Below are positions 54,857-63,303 of a stretch of DNA of 64,000 nt, in pieces. Position 1 is the first letter of the stretch. Each line of letters starts with the position of its first letter. The position numbers and the translations under genes are program-made. The stretch is from Streptomyces sp. Je 1-369 (GTDB lineage: Bacteria; Actinomycetota; Actinomycetes; Streptomycetales; Streptomycetaceae), in the NCBI RefSeq assembly GCF_026810505.1, contig NZ_CP101750.1:2261448-2325447 (forward strand). The letters are read 5' to 3'. Under the pieces are notes generated by a model. It worked only from the letters and a program-made list of their open reading frames with translations, did not search any database and was not told the DNA's origin.

Positions 54857-55569
54857 CCGCACTCCTTGAGGTCGAGGACCTCCGCGTCGCCTACGGCAAA
54901 ATCGAAGCCGTCAAAGGCATCAGCTTCAAAGTCGACGCCGGAGAAGTCGTCACCCTGATCGGCACGAACGGCGCAGGCAAGACGACGACACTCCGCACGC
55001 TGTCGGGCCTGCTCAAGCCGGTCGGCGGCTCCATCAAATTCAACGGCAAGCCCCTCCGGAAATACCGCGCCGACCAAATCGTCGCGCAAGGCCTCGCCCA
55101 CTCCCCCGAAGGCCGCCACATCTTCCCCCGCATGACCATCGAGAACAACCTCCGCCTCGGCGCCTACCTGCGTTCCGACAAGACGGGCATCGAGAAGGAC
55201 ATCAACCACGCCTACGAACTCTTCCCCATCCTCGGAGAACGGAAGAAGCAAGCCGCGGGAACCCTCTCGGGCGGCGAACAGCAGATGCTCGCCATGGGCC
55301 GCGCCCTCATGTCCCAGCCCAAGCTCCTCATGCTCGACGAACCCTCCATGGGCCTCTCGCCGATCATGATGCAGAAGATCATGGCGACGATCTCCGAGCT
55401 GAAAGCCAACGGCACGACGATCCTTCTCGTCGAGCAGAACGCGCAGGCCGCGCTCTCCCTCGCGGACCACGGCCACGTCATGGAAGTCGGCAAGATCGTC
55501 CTCTCCGGGACGGGGGGCGACCTCCTGCACGACGAGTCCGTGCGGAAGGCGTACCTCGGCGAGGACTGA
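54853..55569 (+). CDS. livF: Branched-chain amino-acid ABC transporter ATPase LivF
   Basis: A 238-residue ATPase and last gene of the operon. Walker A is GTNGAGKTT, the Q-loop region is HSPEGRHIFPRMTIENNLRL, the signature GTLSGGEQQMLAMGRALM, Walker B LLMLDEPSMGLSP and the H-loop VEQNAQAALSLADHGHVMEV. It pairs with LivG to power LivHM. Its ATG lies inside the livG stop overlap. A 14-bp stem terminator follows 29 bases after its stop. Confidence 0.95.
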   Translation: MTALLEVEDLRVAYGKIEAVKGISFKVDAGEVVTLIGTNGAGKTTTLRTLSGLLKPVGGSIKFNGKPLRKYRADQIVAQGLAHSPEGRHIFPRMTIENNLRLGAYLRSDKTGIEKDINHAYELFPILGERKKQAAGTLSGGEQQMLAMGRALMSQPKLLMLDEPSMGLSPIMMQKIMATISELKANGTTILLVEQNAQAALSLADHGHVMEVGKIVLSGTGGDLLHDESVRKAYLGED

Positions 55570-55598
55570 GCCGCACACTCAGTCCCACGCCGCCGACA

Positions 55599-55640
55599 CG
55601 ACGAGGCCCGCACCCCCCGAACGGGATGCGGGCCTCGTCG
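55599..55640. terminator. Bidirectional terminator between livF and the ANTAR regulator
   Basis: CGACGAGGCCCGCA (55599-55612) pairs perfectly with 55627-55640 around a 14-base loop. It lies between two convergent genes and can serve both. Confidence 0.88.
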
Positions 55641-55656
55641 TACGTATGCGCCGGAG

Positions 55657-56313
55657 CTAGCCCTTCGACGCCTTCTTCTCCTCGGCGTCCTCGATGACCG
55701 CCTCCGCGACCTGCTGCATCGACAGACGACGATCCATCGACGTCTTCTGGATCCACCGGAACGCGGCGGGCTCCGTCAGGCCGTACTCCGTCTGCAGAAT
55801 CGACTTCGCCCGGTCCACGAGCTTCCGCGTCTCAAGACGCTGCGAAAGGTCCGCGACCTCCTGCTCCAGCGCCTTCAGCTCCGTGAAGCGGGACACGGCC
55901 ATCTCGATGGCCGGGACGACATCGCTCTTGCTGAACGGCTTCACGAGGTACGCCATCGCGCCGGCGTCCCGCGCCCGCTCCACGAGGTCGCGCTGCGAGA
56001 ACGCGGTCAGCATCAGTACGGGGGCGATGGACTCCTCGGCGATCTTCTCGGCCGCGGAGATGCCGTCCAGGACGGGCATCTTCACGTCCAGGATCACGAG
56101 GTCCGGCTTGTGCTCGCGGGCGAGCTCGACGGCCGCCTGACCGTCACCGGCCTCGCCGACGACGCTGTAGCCCTCTTCCTCGAGCATCTCTTTGAGGTCG
56201 AGCCGGATCAGGGCCTCGTCCTCGGCGATGACGACGCGGGTCGTCACCGGAGGCACGTGCGACTTGTCGTCGTCCGACGCGTCGGTGGGCTGGGGCGACT
56301 CGGGGGCGGTCAC
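55657..56313 (-). CDS. pdtaR: ANTAR-domain response regulator (PdtaR-type)
   Basis: A 218-residue two-domain regulator. The receiver domain (about residues 25-140) has the acidic pair ED at 31-32, the phosphoacceptor Asp76 in LVILDVKMPVLDG and Lys125 in YLVKPFSKS. The C-terminal ANTAR RNA-binding domain (about 145-205) reads LSQRLETRKLVDRAKSILQT, YGLTEPAAFRWIQKTSMDRR. Phosphorylation lets such proteins bind paired hexaloop hairpins in nascent mRNA and prevent termination. The usual partner is the kinase PdtaS, not present here. GTG 56313 with GGAG 7 bases upstream is the start; 17 acidic residues precede the receiver. Confidence 0.92.
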   Translation of the reverse strand: MTAPESPQPTDASDDDKSHVPPVTTRVVIAEDEALIRLDLKEMLEEEGYSVVGEAGDGQAAVELAREHKPDLVILDVKMPVLDGISAAEKIAEESIAPVLMLTAFSQRDLVERARDAGAMAYLVKPFSKSDVVPAIEMAVSRFTELKALEQEVADLSQRLETRKLVDRAKSILQTEYGLTEPAAFRWIQKTSMDRRLSMQQVAEAVIEDAEEKKASKG

Positions 56314-56385
56314 GGGGGCTCCTCGTTCATGGCAGGTGCGCTGCCCCTGCAGCCTACCTAGCTGCGTCGCCACCCGGTGACCCGG

Positions 56386-56391
56386 TACACT
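56386..56391 (+). promoter_or_regulatory. -10 element of the tRNA-Leu promoter
   Basis: TACACT ends 14 bases upstream of the mature tRNA 5' end. The -35 region is weak (TGCGTC at 17-base spacing). Confidence 0.45.
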
Positions 56392-56405
56392 TCCGGCAGC
56401 GCCTG

Positions 56406-56488
56406 GCCGGGTTGGTGGAACGGTATACACGGAGGTCTCAAACACCTCTGCCTGAGAGGGCTTGCGGGTTCGAATCCCGCACCCGGCA
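56406..56488 (+). tRNA. tRNA-Leu (anticodon CAA)
   Basis: An 83-base class II tRNA. The acceptor stem GCCGGGT (56406-56412) pairs with ACCCGGC (56481-56487), and the discriminator is A. The D arm contains GTGG-AACGGTA. The anticodon stem GAGGT/ACCTC encloses the loop CTCAAAC, giving anticodon CAA for UUG codons. A long variable arm follows, and the T arm is GCGGG-TTCGAAT-CCCGC. Bases ACC follow the acceptor stem, so a complete CCA is not encoded. A classical terminator comes directly afterwards. Confidence 0.95.
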
Positions 56489-56495
56489 CCGCCGT

Positions 56496-56533
56496 AAAGC
56501 GGAGGTCCACGTTCTCGTGGACCTCCGCTTTTT
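56496..56533 (+). terminator. Terminator of the tRNA-Leu gene
   Basis: AAAGCGGAGGTCCACG pairs perfectly with its complement around a TTCT loop and runs into a T-tract (TTTTT), a textbook rho-independent terminator 8 bases past the tRNA. Confidence 0.95.
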
Positions 56534-56571
56534 GCTGCTCACGGCGACGGGCCGTGACTCAGAGTGGCCGT

Positions 56572-57360
56572 ATGAATTTCCACGGCACAGAGGTGCGACA
56601 GCGAGCCTTGACGTTGCTGCGCAACGGGACCAAGAACGCGGACGTCGCCCGAACGCTCGATATCCCGCTCGGGACCATCAGCTACTGGAAGCACGAGGAC
56701 CGGGCGAGACGCGGGGAGTGTCCCGGCAGACCGATTCCCAGTTGCCCCCGCTGCGACGGCCGTGCTCTGGACACGAGCGCGTACGCCTACCTGCTGGGGC
56801 TCTATCTCGGCGACGGGCACATCATCCAGTACTCAGCACACCGCGTTCCCAGCCTCATGATCACCTGCGACAACGCATGGCCGGGCCTCAAGGACAACTG
56901 CGAGCGGGCCATACGGGCGGTCTTCCCGGATAACTCCGTCTGCCGGGTCCGCAAGACCGGCTGCCAGAACATCAAGGTCTACTCGCGGCACCTGTGGTGC
57001 ATGTTCCCCCAGCACGGGCCCGGCAAGAAGCACGACCGGAAGATCGCCCTGGAACCCTGGCAACAGGAGATCGTCGACGCCCACCCGTGGGACTTCGTCC
57101 GCGGGCTCATCCACTCCGACGGTTGCCGCATCACCAACTGGACCACCCGCGTCGTCGCGGGCGCACGCAAGCGCTACGAATATCCCCGGTACTTCTTCAC
57201 CAACGTCTCTGACGACATCAGGGAGCTCTTCACCCGCACCCTCGACGCGCTCGGCGTCGGCTGGACGCACTGCACCCGCCACGGGAACCCGTACAACATC
57301 TCCATCGCCCGAAAAGCCGACGTGGCCCTCATGGACGTCCACGTCGGCCCGAAACACTGA
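56572..57360 (+). CDS. Helix-turn-helix / LAGLIDADG homing-endonuclease-like protein
   Basis: A 262-residue protein. Residues 1-45 form a resolvase/transposase-like helix-turn-helix (RALTLLRNGTKNADVARTLD, IPLGTISYWKHEDRARRG). A cysteine set (C50, C58, C61) may bind metal. Two LAGLIDADG-type helices follow: YLLGLYLGDGHI (Asp81) and FVRGLIHSDGCRI (Asp183), about 100 residues apart as in monomeric homing endonucleases. The gene is free-standing, not inside an intron or intein, and begins 84 bases behind tRNA-Leu. ATG 56572 or GTG 56554 is the start. It might be an active endonuclease or a regulator derived from one. It converges on pyk with only 12 bases between. Confidence 0.75.
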   Translation: MNFHGTEVRQRALTLLRNGTKNADVARTLDIPLGTISYWKHEDRARRGECPGRPIPSCPRCDGRALDTSAYAYLLGLYLGDGHIIQYSAHRVPSLMITCDNAWPGLKDNCERAIRAVFPDNSVCRVRKTGCQNIKVYSRHLWCMFPQHGPGKKHDRKIALEPWQQEIVDAHPWDFVRGLIHSDGCRITNWTTRVVAGARKRYEYPRYFFTNVSDDIRELFTRTLDALGVGWTHCTRHGNPYNISIARKADVALMDVHVGPKH

Positions 57361-57372
57361 CCACCCGACCCG

Positions 57373-58809
57373 CTACTTCGGGCTGTCGTCCTCGCCGATG
57401 TGGTGGATGCGGACCAGGTTCGTGGAGCCGGGGACCCCGGGCGGGGAGCCGGCCGTGATGACGACCGTGTCGCCCTTCTGGCAGCGGCCGATCTTGAGGA
57501 GGAGCTCGTCCACCTGGTCGACCATCGCGTCCGTGGAGTCCACGTGCGGGCCGAGGAGGGTTTCCACGCCCCACGTCAGGTTCAGCTGGGAGCGCGTCGC
57601 CTTGTCGGGGGTGAAGGCGAGGAGTGGGATGGGTGAGCGGTAGCGGGAGAGGCGGCGGACCGTGTCGCCGGACTGTGTGAAGGCGACCAGGAACTTCGCG
57701 CCGAGGAAGTCGCCCATTTCCGCTGCCGCGCGGGCGACGGCGCCGCCTTGGGTGCGGGGTTTGCTGCGTTCGGTGAGCGGGGGCAGACCCTTCGCGAGGA
57801 TGTCTTCCTCTGCCGCTTCGACGATGCGGCCCATCGTCTTGACCGTCTCGATGGGGTATTTGCCGACGCTGGTCTCGCCGGAGAGCATCACGGCGTCCGT
57901 GCCGTCGATGACGGCGTTGGCGACGTCGCTCGCTTCGGCCCTCGTGGGGCGGGAGTTGTCGATCATGGAGTCGAGCATTTGCGTGGCGACGATGACCGGC
58001 TTGGCGTTGCGCTTGGCGAGTTTGATGGCGCGCTTCTGGACGATCGGGACTTGCTCCAGGGGCATTTCGACGCCGAGGTCGCCTCGGGCGACCATGATGC
58101 CGTCGAAGGCGGCGACGATGTCTTCGATGTTGTCGACGGCCTGGGGCTTTTCGACCTTGGCGATGACGGGGAGGCGGTGGCCTTCTTCGTCCATGATGCG
58201 GTGGACGTCTTCGATGTCGCGTCCGCTGCGTACGAAGGAGAGGGCGATGACGTCGACGCCTGAACGCAGGGCCCAGCGGAGGTCGTCCTGGTCCTTGTCG
58301 GAGAGGGCGGGGACGGAGACGGCGACGCCGGGGAGGTTGAGGCCTTTGTGGTCGGAGACCATGCCGCCTTCGATGACGGTGGTGGTGACGCGGGGGCCGT
58401 CGACGGAGGTGACTTCGAGGGAGACTTTGCCGTCGTCGACGAGGATGCGTTCGCCGGTGGTGACGTCGTCGGCGAGGCCTTCGTAGGTGGTGCCGCAGAG
58501 TTGGCGGTCGCCTTCGATGCCGTTTTCGACGGTGATGGTGAACTCGTCGCCGCGTTCGAGTAGTACGGGTCCTTCGCGGAAGCGGCCGAGGCGGATCTTC
58601 GGGCCTTGAAGGTCGGCGAGGATGCCGACGCTGCGTCCTGTCTCTTCGGAGGCCTTTCGCACGCGCTGGTAGCGCTCCTCGTGTTCGGCGTGGGTGCCGT
58701 GGCTGAGGTTGAAGCGTGCCACGTCCATTCCGGCTTCGACCAGGGCCTTGATCTGGTCGTACGAGTCGGTCGCGGGTCCCAGGGTGCAGACGATTTTCGC
58801 TCGGCGCAT
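57373..58809 (-). CDS. pyk: Pyruvate kinase
   Basis: A 478-residue glycolytic enzyme that converts phosphoenolpyruvate and ADP to pyruvate and ATP. The N-terminus is MRRAKIVCTLGPATDSYDQI, with MDVARFNLSHGTHAEHEERY. The catalytic motif around the active-site Lys is VIAKVEKPQAVDNI, followed by GIMVARGDLGVEMPLEQVPI (metal Glu/Asp), MLDSMIDNSRPTRAEASDVA and the substrate loop DAVMLSGETSVGKYPIETVK. The C-terminal domain carries the effector site. A 29-base dyad lies 52 bases upstream of the start. No ribosome-binding site is strongly marked. Confidence 0.97.
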   Translation of the reverse strand: MRRAKIVCTLGPATDSYDQIKALVEAGMDVARFNLSHGTHAEHEERYQRVRKASEETGRSVGILADLQGPKIRLGRFREGPVLLERGDEFTITVENGIEGDRQLCGTTYEGLADDVTTGERILVDDGKVSLEVTSVDGPRVTTTVIEGGMVSDHKGLNLPGVAVSVPALSDKDQDDLRWALRSGVDVIALSFVRSGRDIEDVHRIMDEEGHRLPVIAKVEKPQAVDNIEDIVAAFDGIMVARGDLGVEMPLEQVPIVQKRAIKLAKRNAKPVIVATQMLDSMIDNSRPTRAEASDVANAVIDGTDAVMLSGETSVGKYPIETVKTMGRIVEAAEEDILAKGLPPLTERSKPRTQGGAVARAAAEMGDFLGAKFLVAFTQSGDTVRRLSRYRSPIPLLAFTPDKATRSQLNLTWGVETLLGPHVDSTDAMVDQVDELLLKIGRCQKGDTVVITAGSPPGVPGSTNLVRIHHIGEDDSPK

Positions 58810-58861
58810 GGTTCGACCCTAGGCCTTACCCGTGGGTAGAGAATTGGTCGGGGGTGACTAC

Positions 58862-58890
58862 TCAACAACCTTTGCATGAAGGGTTATTGA
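58862..58890. promoter_or_regulatory. 29-bp dyad upstream of pyk
   Basis: TCAACAACC (58862-58870) and GGTTATTGA (58882-58890) form nine-base arms with one mismatch, in an AT-rich island. It is well placed to be an operator in the pyk promoter region. Confidence 0.5.
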
Positions 58891-58937
58891 CAAGTGTTGA
58901 ATTGTGCGGGGCGCCGCTCCTATGAGCGTTTCGGAGG

Positions 58938-59663
58938 TTACGGCGTGAGTCGTGGTGGGGTCATCGTGAAGCGGGCGTTGACGGTTGCGTAGACGTGTTG
59001 GCGTTGGGGTTCGAGGTCGAGGGGCGGGGCTTCGGTGAGGTCGGGGGCGCCTCCGTAGGCGGCGGCTGCGCGCATGCCGCCGGCGAATCCTCCGTAGGTG
59101 GGGGGCTGGGGGTTGTCGGCTCCGATGTCGGCGAGTTCGACGAGGGCGGCGAGTCCGGTGCCGAGTGCTTCGGCGTATTCGCGGGCGCGTTGGACGGCTT
59201 CGCGGACGGCTTGCTGCCTGGCGTGGCGGTGGGTGGGTGAGTCGGGGCGGAGTGCCCACCAGGGTCCTTCGACTTGGGTGAGGTCGAGGTCGGCGATGCG
59301 GGTGGTGAGTTCGCCGAGTGCGGTGAAGTCGGTGAGTTCGGCGGTGGTGTGGACGCGGCCGTGGTAGGCGCGGATGCGTTCGCCGCGGCCGTGTTTGGTG
59401 AGTTCGGGGCTGATGGAGAAGGTGCCGGTTTCGATTTTCTCGACTGCTTGGCCGTAGGTCTTGATGAGGTCGAGGACGGTGGTGTTGCGGTGGGTGAGGT
59501 CGTTGAGTGCGTCGCGGCGGTCGGTGCCGCGGGCTTGGACGGTGATGCCGATGCGGGCGATTTCGGGGTCGACTTCGAGGTGTGCTTCGCCGCGGACGGC
59601 GAGGCGGGGGGCGTCGGGGGTGCCGTAGGGGGTGGCGGGGGCGGGGTGCGGGTCTGTGTCCAT
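58938..59663 (-). CDS. SIMPL-domain (DUF541) protein
   Basis: A 241-residue protein. The SIMPL pattern is clear: LAVRGEAHLEVDPEIARIGI, TVQARGTDRRDALNDLTHRN, VEKIETGTFSISPEL, and later REAVQRAREYAEALGTGLAA. It ends in a beta strand pair (VYATVNARFTMT). There is no signal peptide in this version, unlike many SIMPL proteins, so it is likely cytoplasmic. The family has a periplasmic or signalling-complex role in some bacteria, but none is known here. It is divergent from the 5'-nucleotidase gene. Confidence 0.88.
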   Translation of the reverse strand: MDTDPHPAPATPYGTPDAPRLAVRGEAHLEVDPEIARIGITVQARGTDRRDALNDLTHRNTTVLDLIKTYGQAVEKIETGTFSISPELTKHGRGERIRAYHGRVHTTAELTDFTALGELTTRIADLDLTQVEGPWWALRPDSPTHRHARQQAVREAVQRAREYAEALGTGLAALVELADIGADNPQPPTYGGFAGGMRAAAAYGGAPDLTEAPPLDLEPQRQHVYATVNARFTMTPPRLTP

Positions 59664-59726
59664 GTGGTCACTCTCGCATCGCGTGGGCGTACCGGACAGT
59701 CATCGGATCGCAACCTGTGGGGTCTG

Positions 59727-59756
59727 TTGTCCGTGTGGGTGCCGGGGACAGAATCT
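59727..59756 (+). promoter_or_regulatory. Candidate promoter of the 5'-nucleotidase gene
   Basis: TTGTCC (59727-59732) and GAATCT (59751-59756) with an 18-base spacer, 63 bases upstream of the start codon. Confidence 0.35.
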
Positions 59757-59819
59757 ACGCGCGTTAACCATGTGCGTTGAGTTGAGTGTGGCCCTGTGGC
59801 CCTAGCGAGGAGTTCAGAG

Positions 59820-61628
59820 ATGCCGTTGAACCGCAGGAAGTTCCTGGGCACGTCCGCCGCGACCGGGGTGGGGGTGGCGGTGACGGGTGCGGCGGTCGCT
59901 CCGTCGTCCGCGTCGGCGCACGGGTCCGGGAAGGGCTCGCGGCGTACGCGGCGGTACTCGTTCACGGTGCTCGGTACGACGGACCTGCACGGGAACGTCT
60001 TCAACTGGGATTACTTCACGGACAAGGAGTTCGACGACAAGGACCACAACGATGTGGGTCTGGCGAAGATCTCCACGTTGGTGAACCGGATCCGTGAGGA
60101 GAAGGGTCGCCGGAACACGCTGCTCATCGACGCGGGCGACACGATTCAGGGTACGCAGCTGTCGTACTACTACGCGAAGGTCGATCCGATCACGGCGAAG
60201 CGTGGTCCGGTGCATCCGATGGCGCAGGCGATGAACGCGATCGGGTACGACGCGGCGGCGCTCGGCAATCACGAGTTCAATTACGGCATTCCGGTGTTGC
60301 GGAAGTTCGAGGAGCAGTGTGATTTCCCGCTGCTTGGGGCGAACGCGCTGAACGCGAAGACGCAGAGGCCCGCTTTCCCGCCGTATTTCATGAAGCGGCT
60401 CCGTACGCCGCACGGCCGTGATGTGAAGGTGGCGGTCCTGGGTCTGACGAATCCGGGGATCGCGATCTGGGACAAGGCGAACGTGCAGGGGAAGATGACG
60501 TTCCCGGGTCTTGAGGAGCAGGCGGCGAAGTGGGTCCCGAAGCTGCGGTCGATGGGTGCGGATGTGGTGATCGTGTCGGCGCATTCGGGGTCGAGTGGTA
60601 CGTCGTCGTACGGGGATCAGTTGCCGTATGTGGAGAACGCGGCGGGTCTGGTGGCGGAGCAGGTGCCGGGGATCGACGCGATTCTGGTGGGGCATGCGCA
60701 TACGGAGATTCCCGAGTACTTCGTGGAGAACAAGAAGACCGGGAAGAAGGTCGTCCTGTCGGAGCCGTTGAAGTGGGGGCAGCGGCTGACGTTGTTCGAC
60801 TTCGATCTGGTGTGGTCGAAGGGCTGCTGGACGGTGGAGAAGGTCGGTGCGAAGGTCCTGAACTCGAATGCGGTGGCGGAGGACAGGAAGGTGACGCGGC
60901 TGCTTGCGGACGAGCACGAGAAGGTCGTGGCGTACGTGAATCAGGTGATCGGTACGTCGACGGCGGCGATGAGCACGGCCGAGGGACCGGTGAAGGACGT
61001 CGCGATCATCGACCTGATCAATCTCGTCCAGCGGGAGACGGTCGTGGAGGCGTTGAAGGGTGGCGCGTACGCGGCGCTGCCGGTGTTGTCGCAGGCGTCG
61101 TGTTTCTCGCGTACGGCGCAGATCCCTGCGGGTGAGGTGACGATCCGGGATGCGGCGGGTCTGTATCCGTTCGAGAACACTCTGGAGGCGCGGCTGCTTA
61201 CGGGTGCGCAGGTGAAGGAGTATCTGGAGTTCTCGGCGCGGTATTACGTGCAGACGCCTGCGGGTGGTCCGGTGGATCCGGCGAAGCTGACGAATGCGGA
61301 CAGCATTCCGGATTACAACTATGACGCGGTGAGTGGTCTGACGTACGAGATCGATGTCGCGAAGCCGGTGGGTTCGCGGATCGTGAAGCTGGCGTTCGAG
61401 GGCAAGGAGTTGGATCCGAAGGCGGAGTTCGTGCTCGCGGTGAACAATTATCGGGCGAGTGGTGGCGGTAACTTCCCGCACATCGCGAAGGCCAAGCAGT
61501 TGTGGGCGAATTCGGAGGAGATCCGGAACACGATCATTGGTTGGGTGAAGGTGAAGGGGACGGTGGACCCGGGTCAGTTCGCTTCGGTGGACTGGAAGCT
61601 GACCCGGGACGGTACGCCGGTGTTCTAG
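59820..61628 (+). CDS. Tat-exported 5'-nucleotidase / metallophosphatase
   Basis: A 602-residue exported enzyme with a twin-arginine signal (NRRKFLGTSAATGVGVAVTG). The N-terminal metallophosphatase domain carries LGTTDLHGNVFNW, IDAGDTIQGTQLSYYY, ALGNHEFNYGI, VIVSAHSGSSG and VGHAHTEIP. The C-terminal nucleotidase domain begins near residue 360 and shows AAGLYPFENTLEARLLTGAQ and FVLAVNNYRASGGGNFPHIA. It releases nucleosides and phosphate from nucleotides outside the cell. GAGGAG lies about 9 bases before the ATG. It converges on the SGNH gene, and the two share their stop codon region (CTAG). Confidence 0.94.
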   Translation: MPLNRRKFLGTSAATGVGVAVTGAAVAPSSASAHGSGKGSRRTRRYSFTVLGTTDLHGNVFNWDYFTDKEFDDKDHNDVGLAKISTLVNRIREEKGRRNTLLIDAGDTIQGTQLSYYYAKVDPITAKRGPVHPMAQAMNAIGYDAAALGNHEFNYGIPVLRKFEEQCDFPLLGANALNAKTQRPAFPPYFMKRLRTPHGRDVKVAVLGLTNPGIAIWDKANVQGKMTFPGLEEQAAKWVPKLRSMGADVVIVSAHSGSSGTSSYGDQLPYVENAAGLVAEQVPGIDAILVGHAHTEIPEYFVENKKTGKKVVLSEPLKWGQRLTLFDFDLVWSKGCWTVEKVGAKVLNSNAVAEDRKVTRLLADEHEKVVAYVNQVIGTSTAAMSTAEGPVKDVAIIDLINLVQRETVVEALKGGAYAALPVLSQASCFSRTAQIPAGEVTIRDAAGLYPFENTLEARLLTGAQVKEYLEFSARYYVQTPAGGPVDPAKLTNADSIPDYNYDAVSGLTYEIDVAKPVGSRIVKLAFEGKELDPKAEFVLAVNNYRASGGGNFPHIAKAKQLWANSEEIRNTIIGWVKVKGTVDPGQFASVDWKLTRDGTPVF

Positions 61629-62806
61629 ATCTTGAGGGTGGCGAGGTCGACGGAGTCGGCGAGGGCCTTGGCTCCGGCGTCGTTGACGTGCAGGCCGTCG
61701 CCGCTGTCGTAGTCGTCGTGGATCCGGTCGGGGTCGGCCGGGTCGGCGACGGCGGCGGCGAAGTCGGCGTAGGTGTCGAAGGGGCTGTCGGTGCCGCGGA
61801 GCCAGTCGTTGACCTCGCGGGCGACGGCGACGCCTTCGGGGGTGGAGTAGCCGTCGTAGATCGTGTCCTTGTAGGGGCCGACGGTGGTGGCGGTGGCGGT
61901 GAGTCCGGCCGCGTGGATGCGGTCGGCGAGGGTGGTGAGGCCCGCGATGAGGTCGGCGGCGGTGGGGATGGGGGCGGGTTCGGGGTAGGCCTCCTGGCCG
62001 GGGATGCCGAGGTCGTTGAGGCCGAAGTGGATGAGGACGTGGGTGACGCCGGGTACGTCGAGGGCGTCGCGTTCGAGTCGGGCGAGGGCGTGTTCGCCGA
62101 TTTCGTCGGTGAGGAGCCGGTTGGCGGAGATGCCTTGGTTGACGACCCAGCCGTTGCTTCCGGCGTCCTGTAGGCGCTGGTTGAGCAGGTCGGGGAAGCG
62201 GCGGTCGGTGTCGTTGGTGGTGCCGGTGCCTTCGAACCAGGAGTCTCCGAAGGCGACGGCGATGCGGGTGCCTGCGGGGGCGAGGACGTCGGCGCCGGTG
62301 ATGTAGTGGCGGGTGGCGAGTTCTTCGAGGCCTTCGGTGCCGTCGAGGGTGTCTGCGGTGAGGGCGTTGCCGGGGGCGGCGTATCCGGTGCGGAGGGGGA
62401 CGGCGGAGTAGGTGGAGGGTCCGGTTTCGTCGGGGAGCCAGAGGGTGAGGGCGAGTTCGTCGCCCGCGGCGACGGGGCCGTCGACGGGGTCGCTGACGAG
62501 CTCCTCGCCGACGGGGATGGTGAAGTCTTCGGCGCCGGTGAAGCGGAGGGGGGTGTCGCTGCCGCTGTCGATGCCGCTGCCTTCGGTGCGTCTGGCGAGG
62601 TGGGCGCCACCGATGTGGAGGGGTTCCTTGCCGTAGCGGTTGCTGAGGCGGATGCGGAGGGCGGTGCCGCCGCCGTCGAGGCGGATGATCTGGCGGAGGG
62701 TGTGTCCGTCGAAGCCGCGGCGTTCGAAGAGGTCGATGGTTTCGTACGGGCTGACGAGGGCGGAGCGGAAGGCTGCGGTCCAGGCGGCGGTGGAGTCTGT
62801 GGTCAT
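61625..62806 (-). CDS. SGNH/GDSL hydrolase
   Basis: A 393-residue esterase. After an N-terminal beta-rich region (residues 1-180, with RLSNRYGKEPLHIGGAHLAR) comes the SGNH domain: block I FGDSWFEGTGT (nucleophile Ser), block II NQGISANRLL (Gly), block III HFGLNDLG (Asn) and block V DGLHVND (Asp and His). There is no signal peptide in the given frame, so it may be intracellular or exported by other means. Similar Streptomyces proteins are lipases or acetylesterases. Its TAG overlaps that of the 5'-nucleotidase on the other strand. Confidence 0.92.
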   Translation of the reverse strand: MTTDSTAAWTAAFRSALVSPYETIDLFERRGFDGHTLRQIIRLDGGGTALRIRLSNRYGKEPLHIGGAHLARRTEGSGIDSGSDTPLRFTGAEDFTIPVGEELVSDPVDGPVAAGDELALTLWLPDETGPSTYSAVPLRTGYAAPGNALTADTLDGTEGLEELATRHYITGADVLAPAGTRIAVAFGDSWFEGTGTTNDTDRRFPDLLNQRLQDAGSNGWVVNQGISANRLLTDEIGEHALARLERDALDVPGVTHVLIHFGLNDLGIPGQEAYPEPAPIPTAADLIAGLTTLADRIHAAGLTATATTVGPYKDTIYDGYSTPEGVAVAREVNDWLRGTDSPFDTYADFAAAVADPADPDRIHDDYDSGDGLHVNDAGAKALADSVDLATLKI

Positions 62807-62910
62807 GGTGGTCTGAACCGGGGCGCGGGGGCTGTTATTTCGCTGTCATGCCCTTTTGGTGAAGGAATATTCGGGGGCGTCGGGGCGCTTGGGGCCGGAC
62901 AATTCAGCCC

Positions 62911-63303
62911 ATGAATGAGGAACTTGCGACGGTGCTCGGCCCGGTGCTCCGCGATCTGAAGGCGACGTGTGCGGTGCGGATGAAGGTCCGCGAGGAGTGG
63001 GACGCCGCGGTCGGTGATCTGGTGGTGCTCTACGGGCCGGACGGTTCGGGTGCGGGGCTTGTACCGCGGTTCGGTTCGAGTGCGGCGGAGCGGGTGGCGG
63101 ACTTCGCGGATCAGGCGCAGGACTGGGCGGTCGAGGCGTTGTGCGCGGAGTTGAGGCCGGCTGTGTGGCCGGAGTGTCCTGAGCACCCCGACGCGCATCC
63201 GTTGGCGGCCGGGGTGGTGGGGGGTGTCGCGGTGTGGTCGTGTCCGAGGTCGCGGCGGGTGGCGGCTCGTATCGGTGAGTTGGGTGCGCCGGTCACGTCT
63301 TGA
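62911..63303 (+). CDS. Hypothetical protein with Cys/His pattern
   Basis: A 130-residue protein. The N-terminal half is helical and charged (ELATVLGPVLRDLKATCAVR, VREEWDAAVGDLVVLYGPDG). The second half has EALCAELRPAVWPECPEHPD followed by AHPL and VWSCPRSRRVAARIGELG. The C-x(2)-H-x(3)-H-like cluster with a later Cys could bind metal. I do not recognise the family. It is divergent from the SGNH gene and its end overlaps by 11 bases the convergent N-hydroxylase gene. Confidence 0.75.
   Translation: MNEELATVLGPVLRDLKATCAVRMKVREEWDAAVGDLVVLYGPDGSGAGLVPRFGSSAAERVADFADQAQDWAVEALCAELRPAVWPECPEHPDAHPLAAGVVGGVAVWSCPRSRRVAARIGELGAPVTS

Noticed and set aside
59760..59790. A PHO box upstream of the 5'-nucleotidase
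   Set aside because: GTTAACC resembles one half unit, but the next similar unit is 13 rather than 11 bases away.
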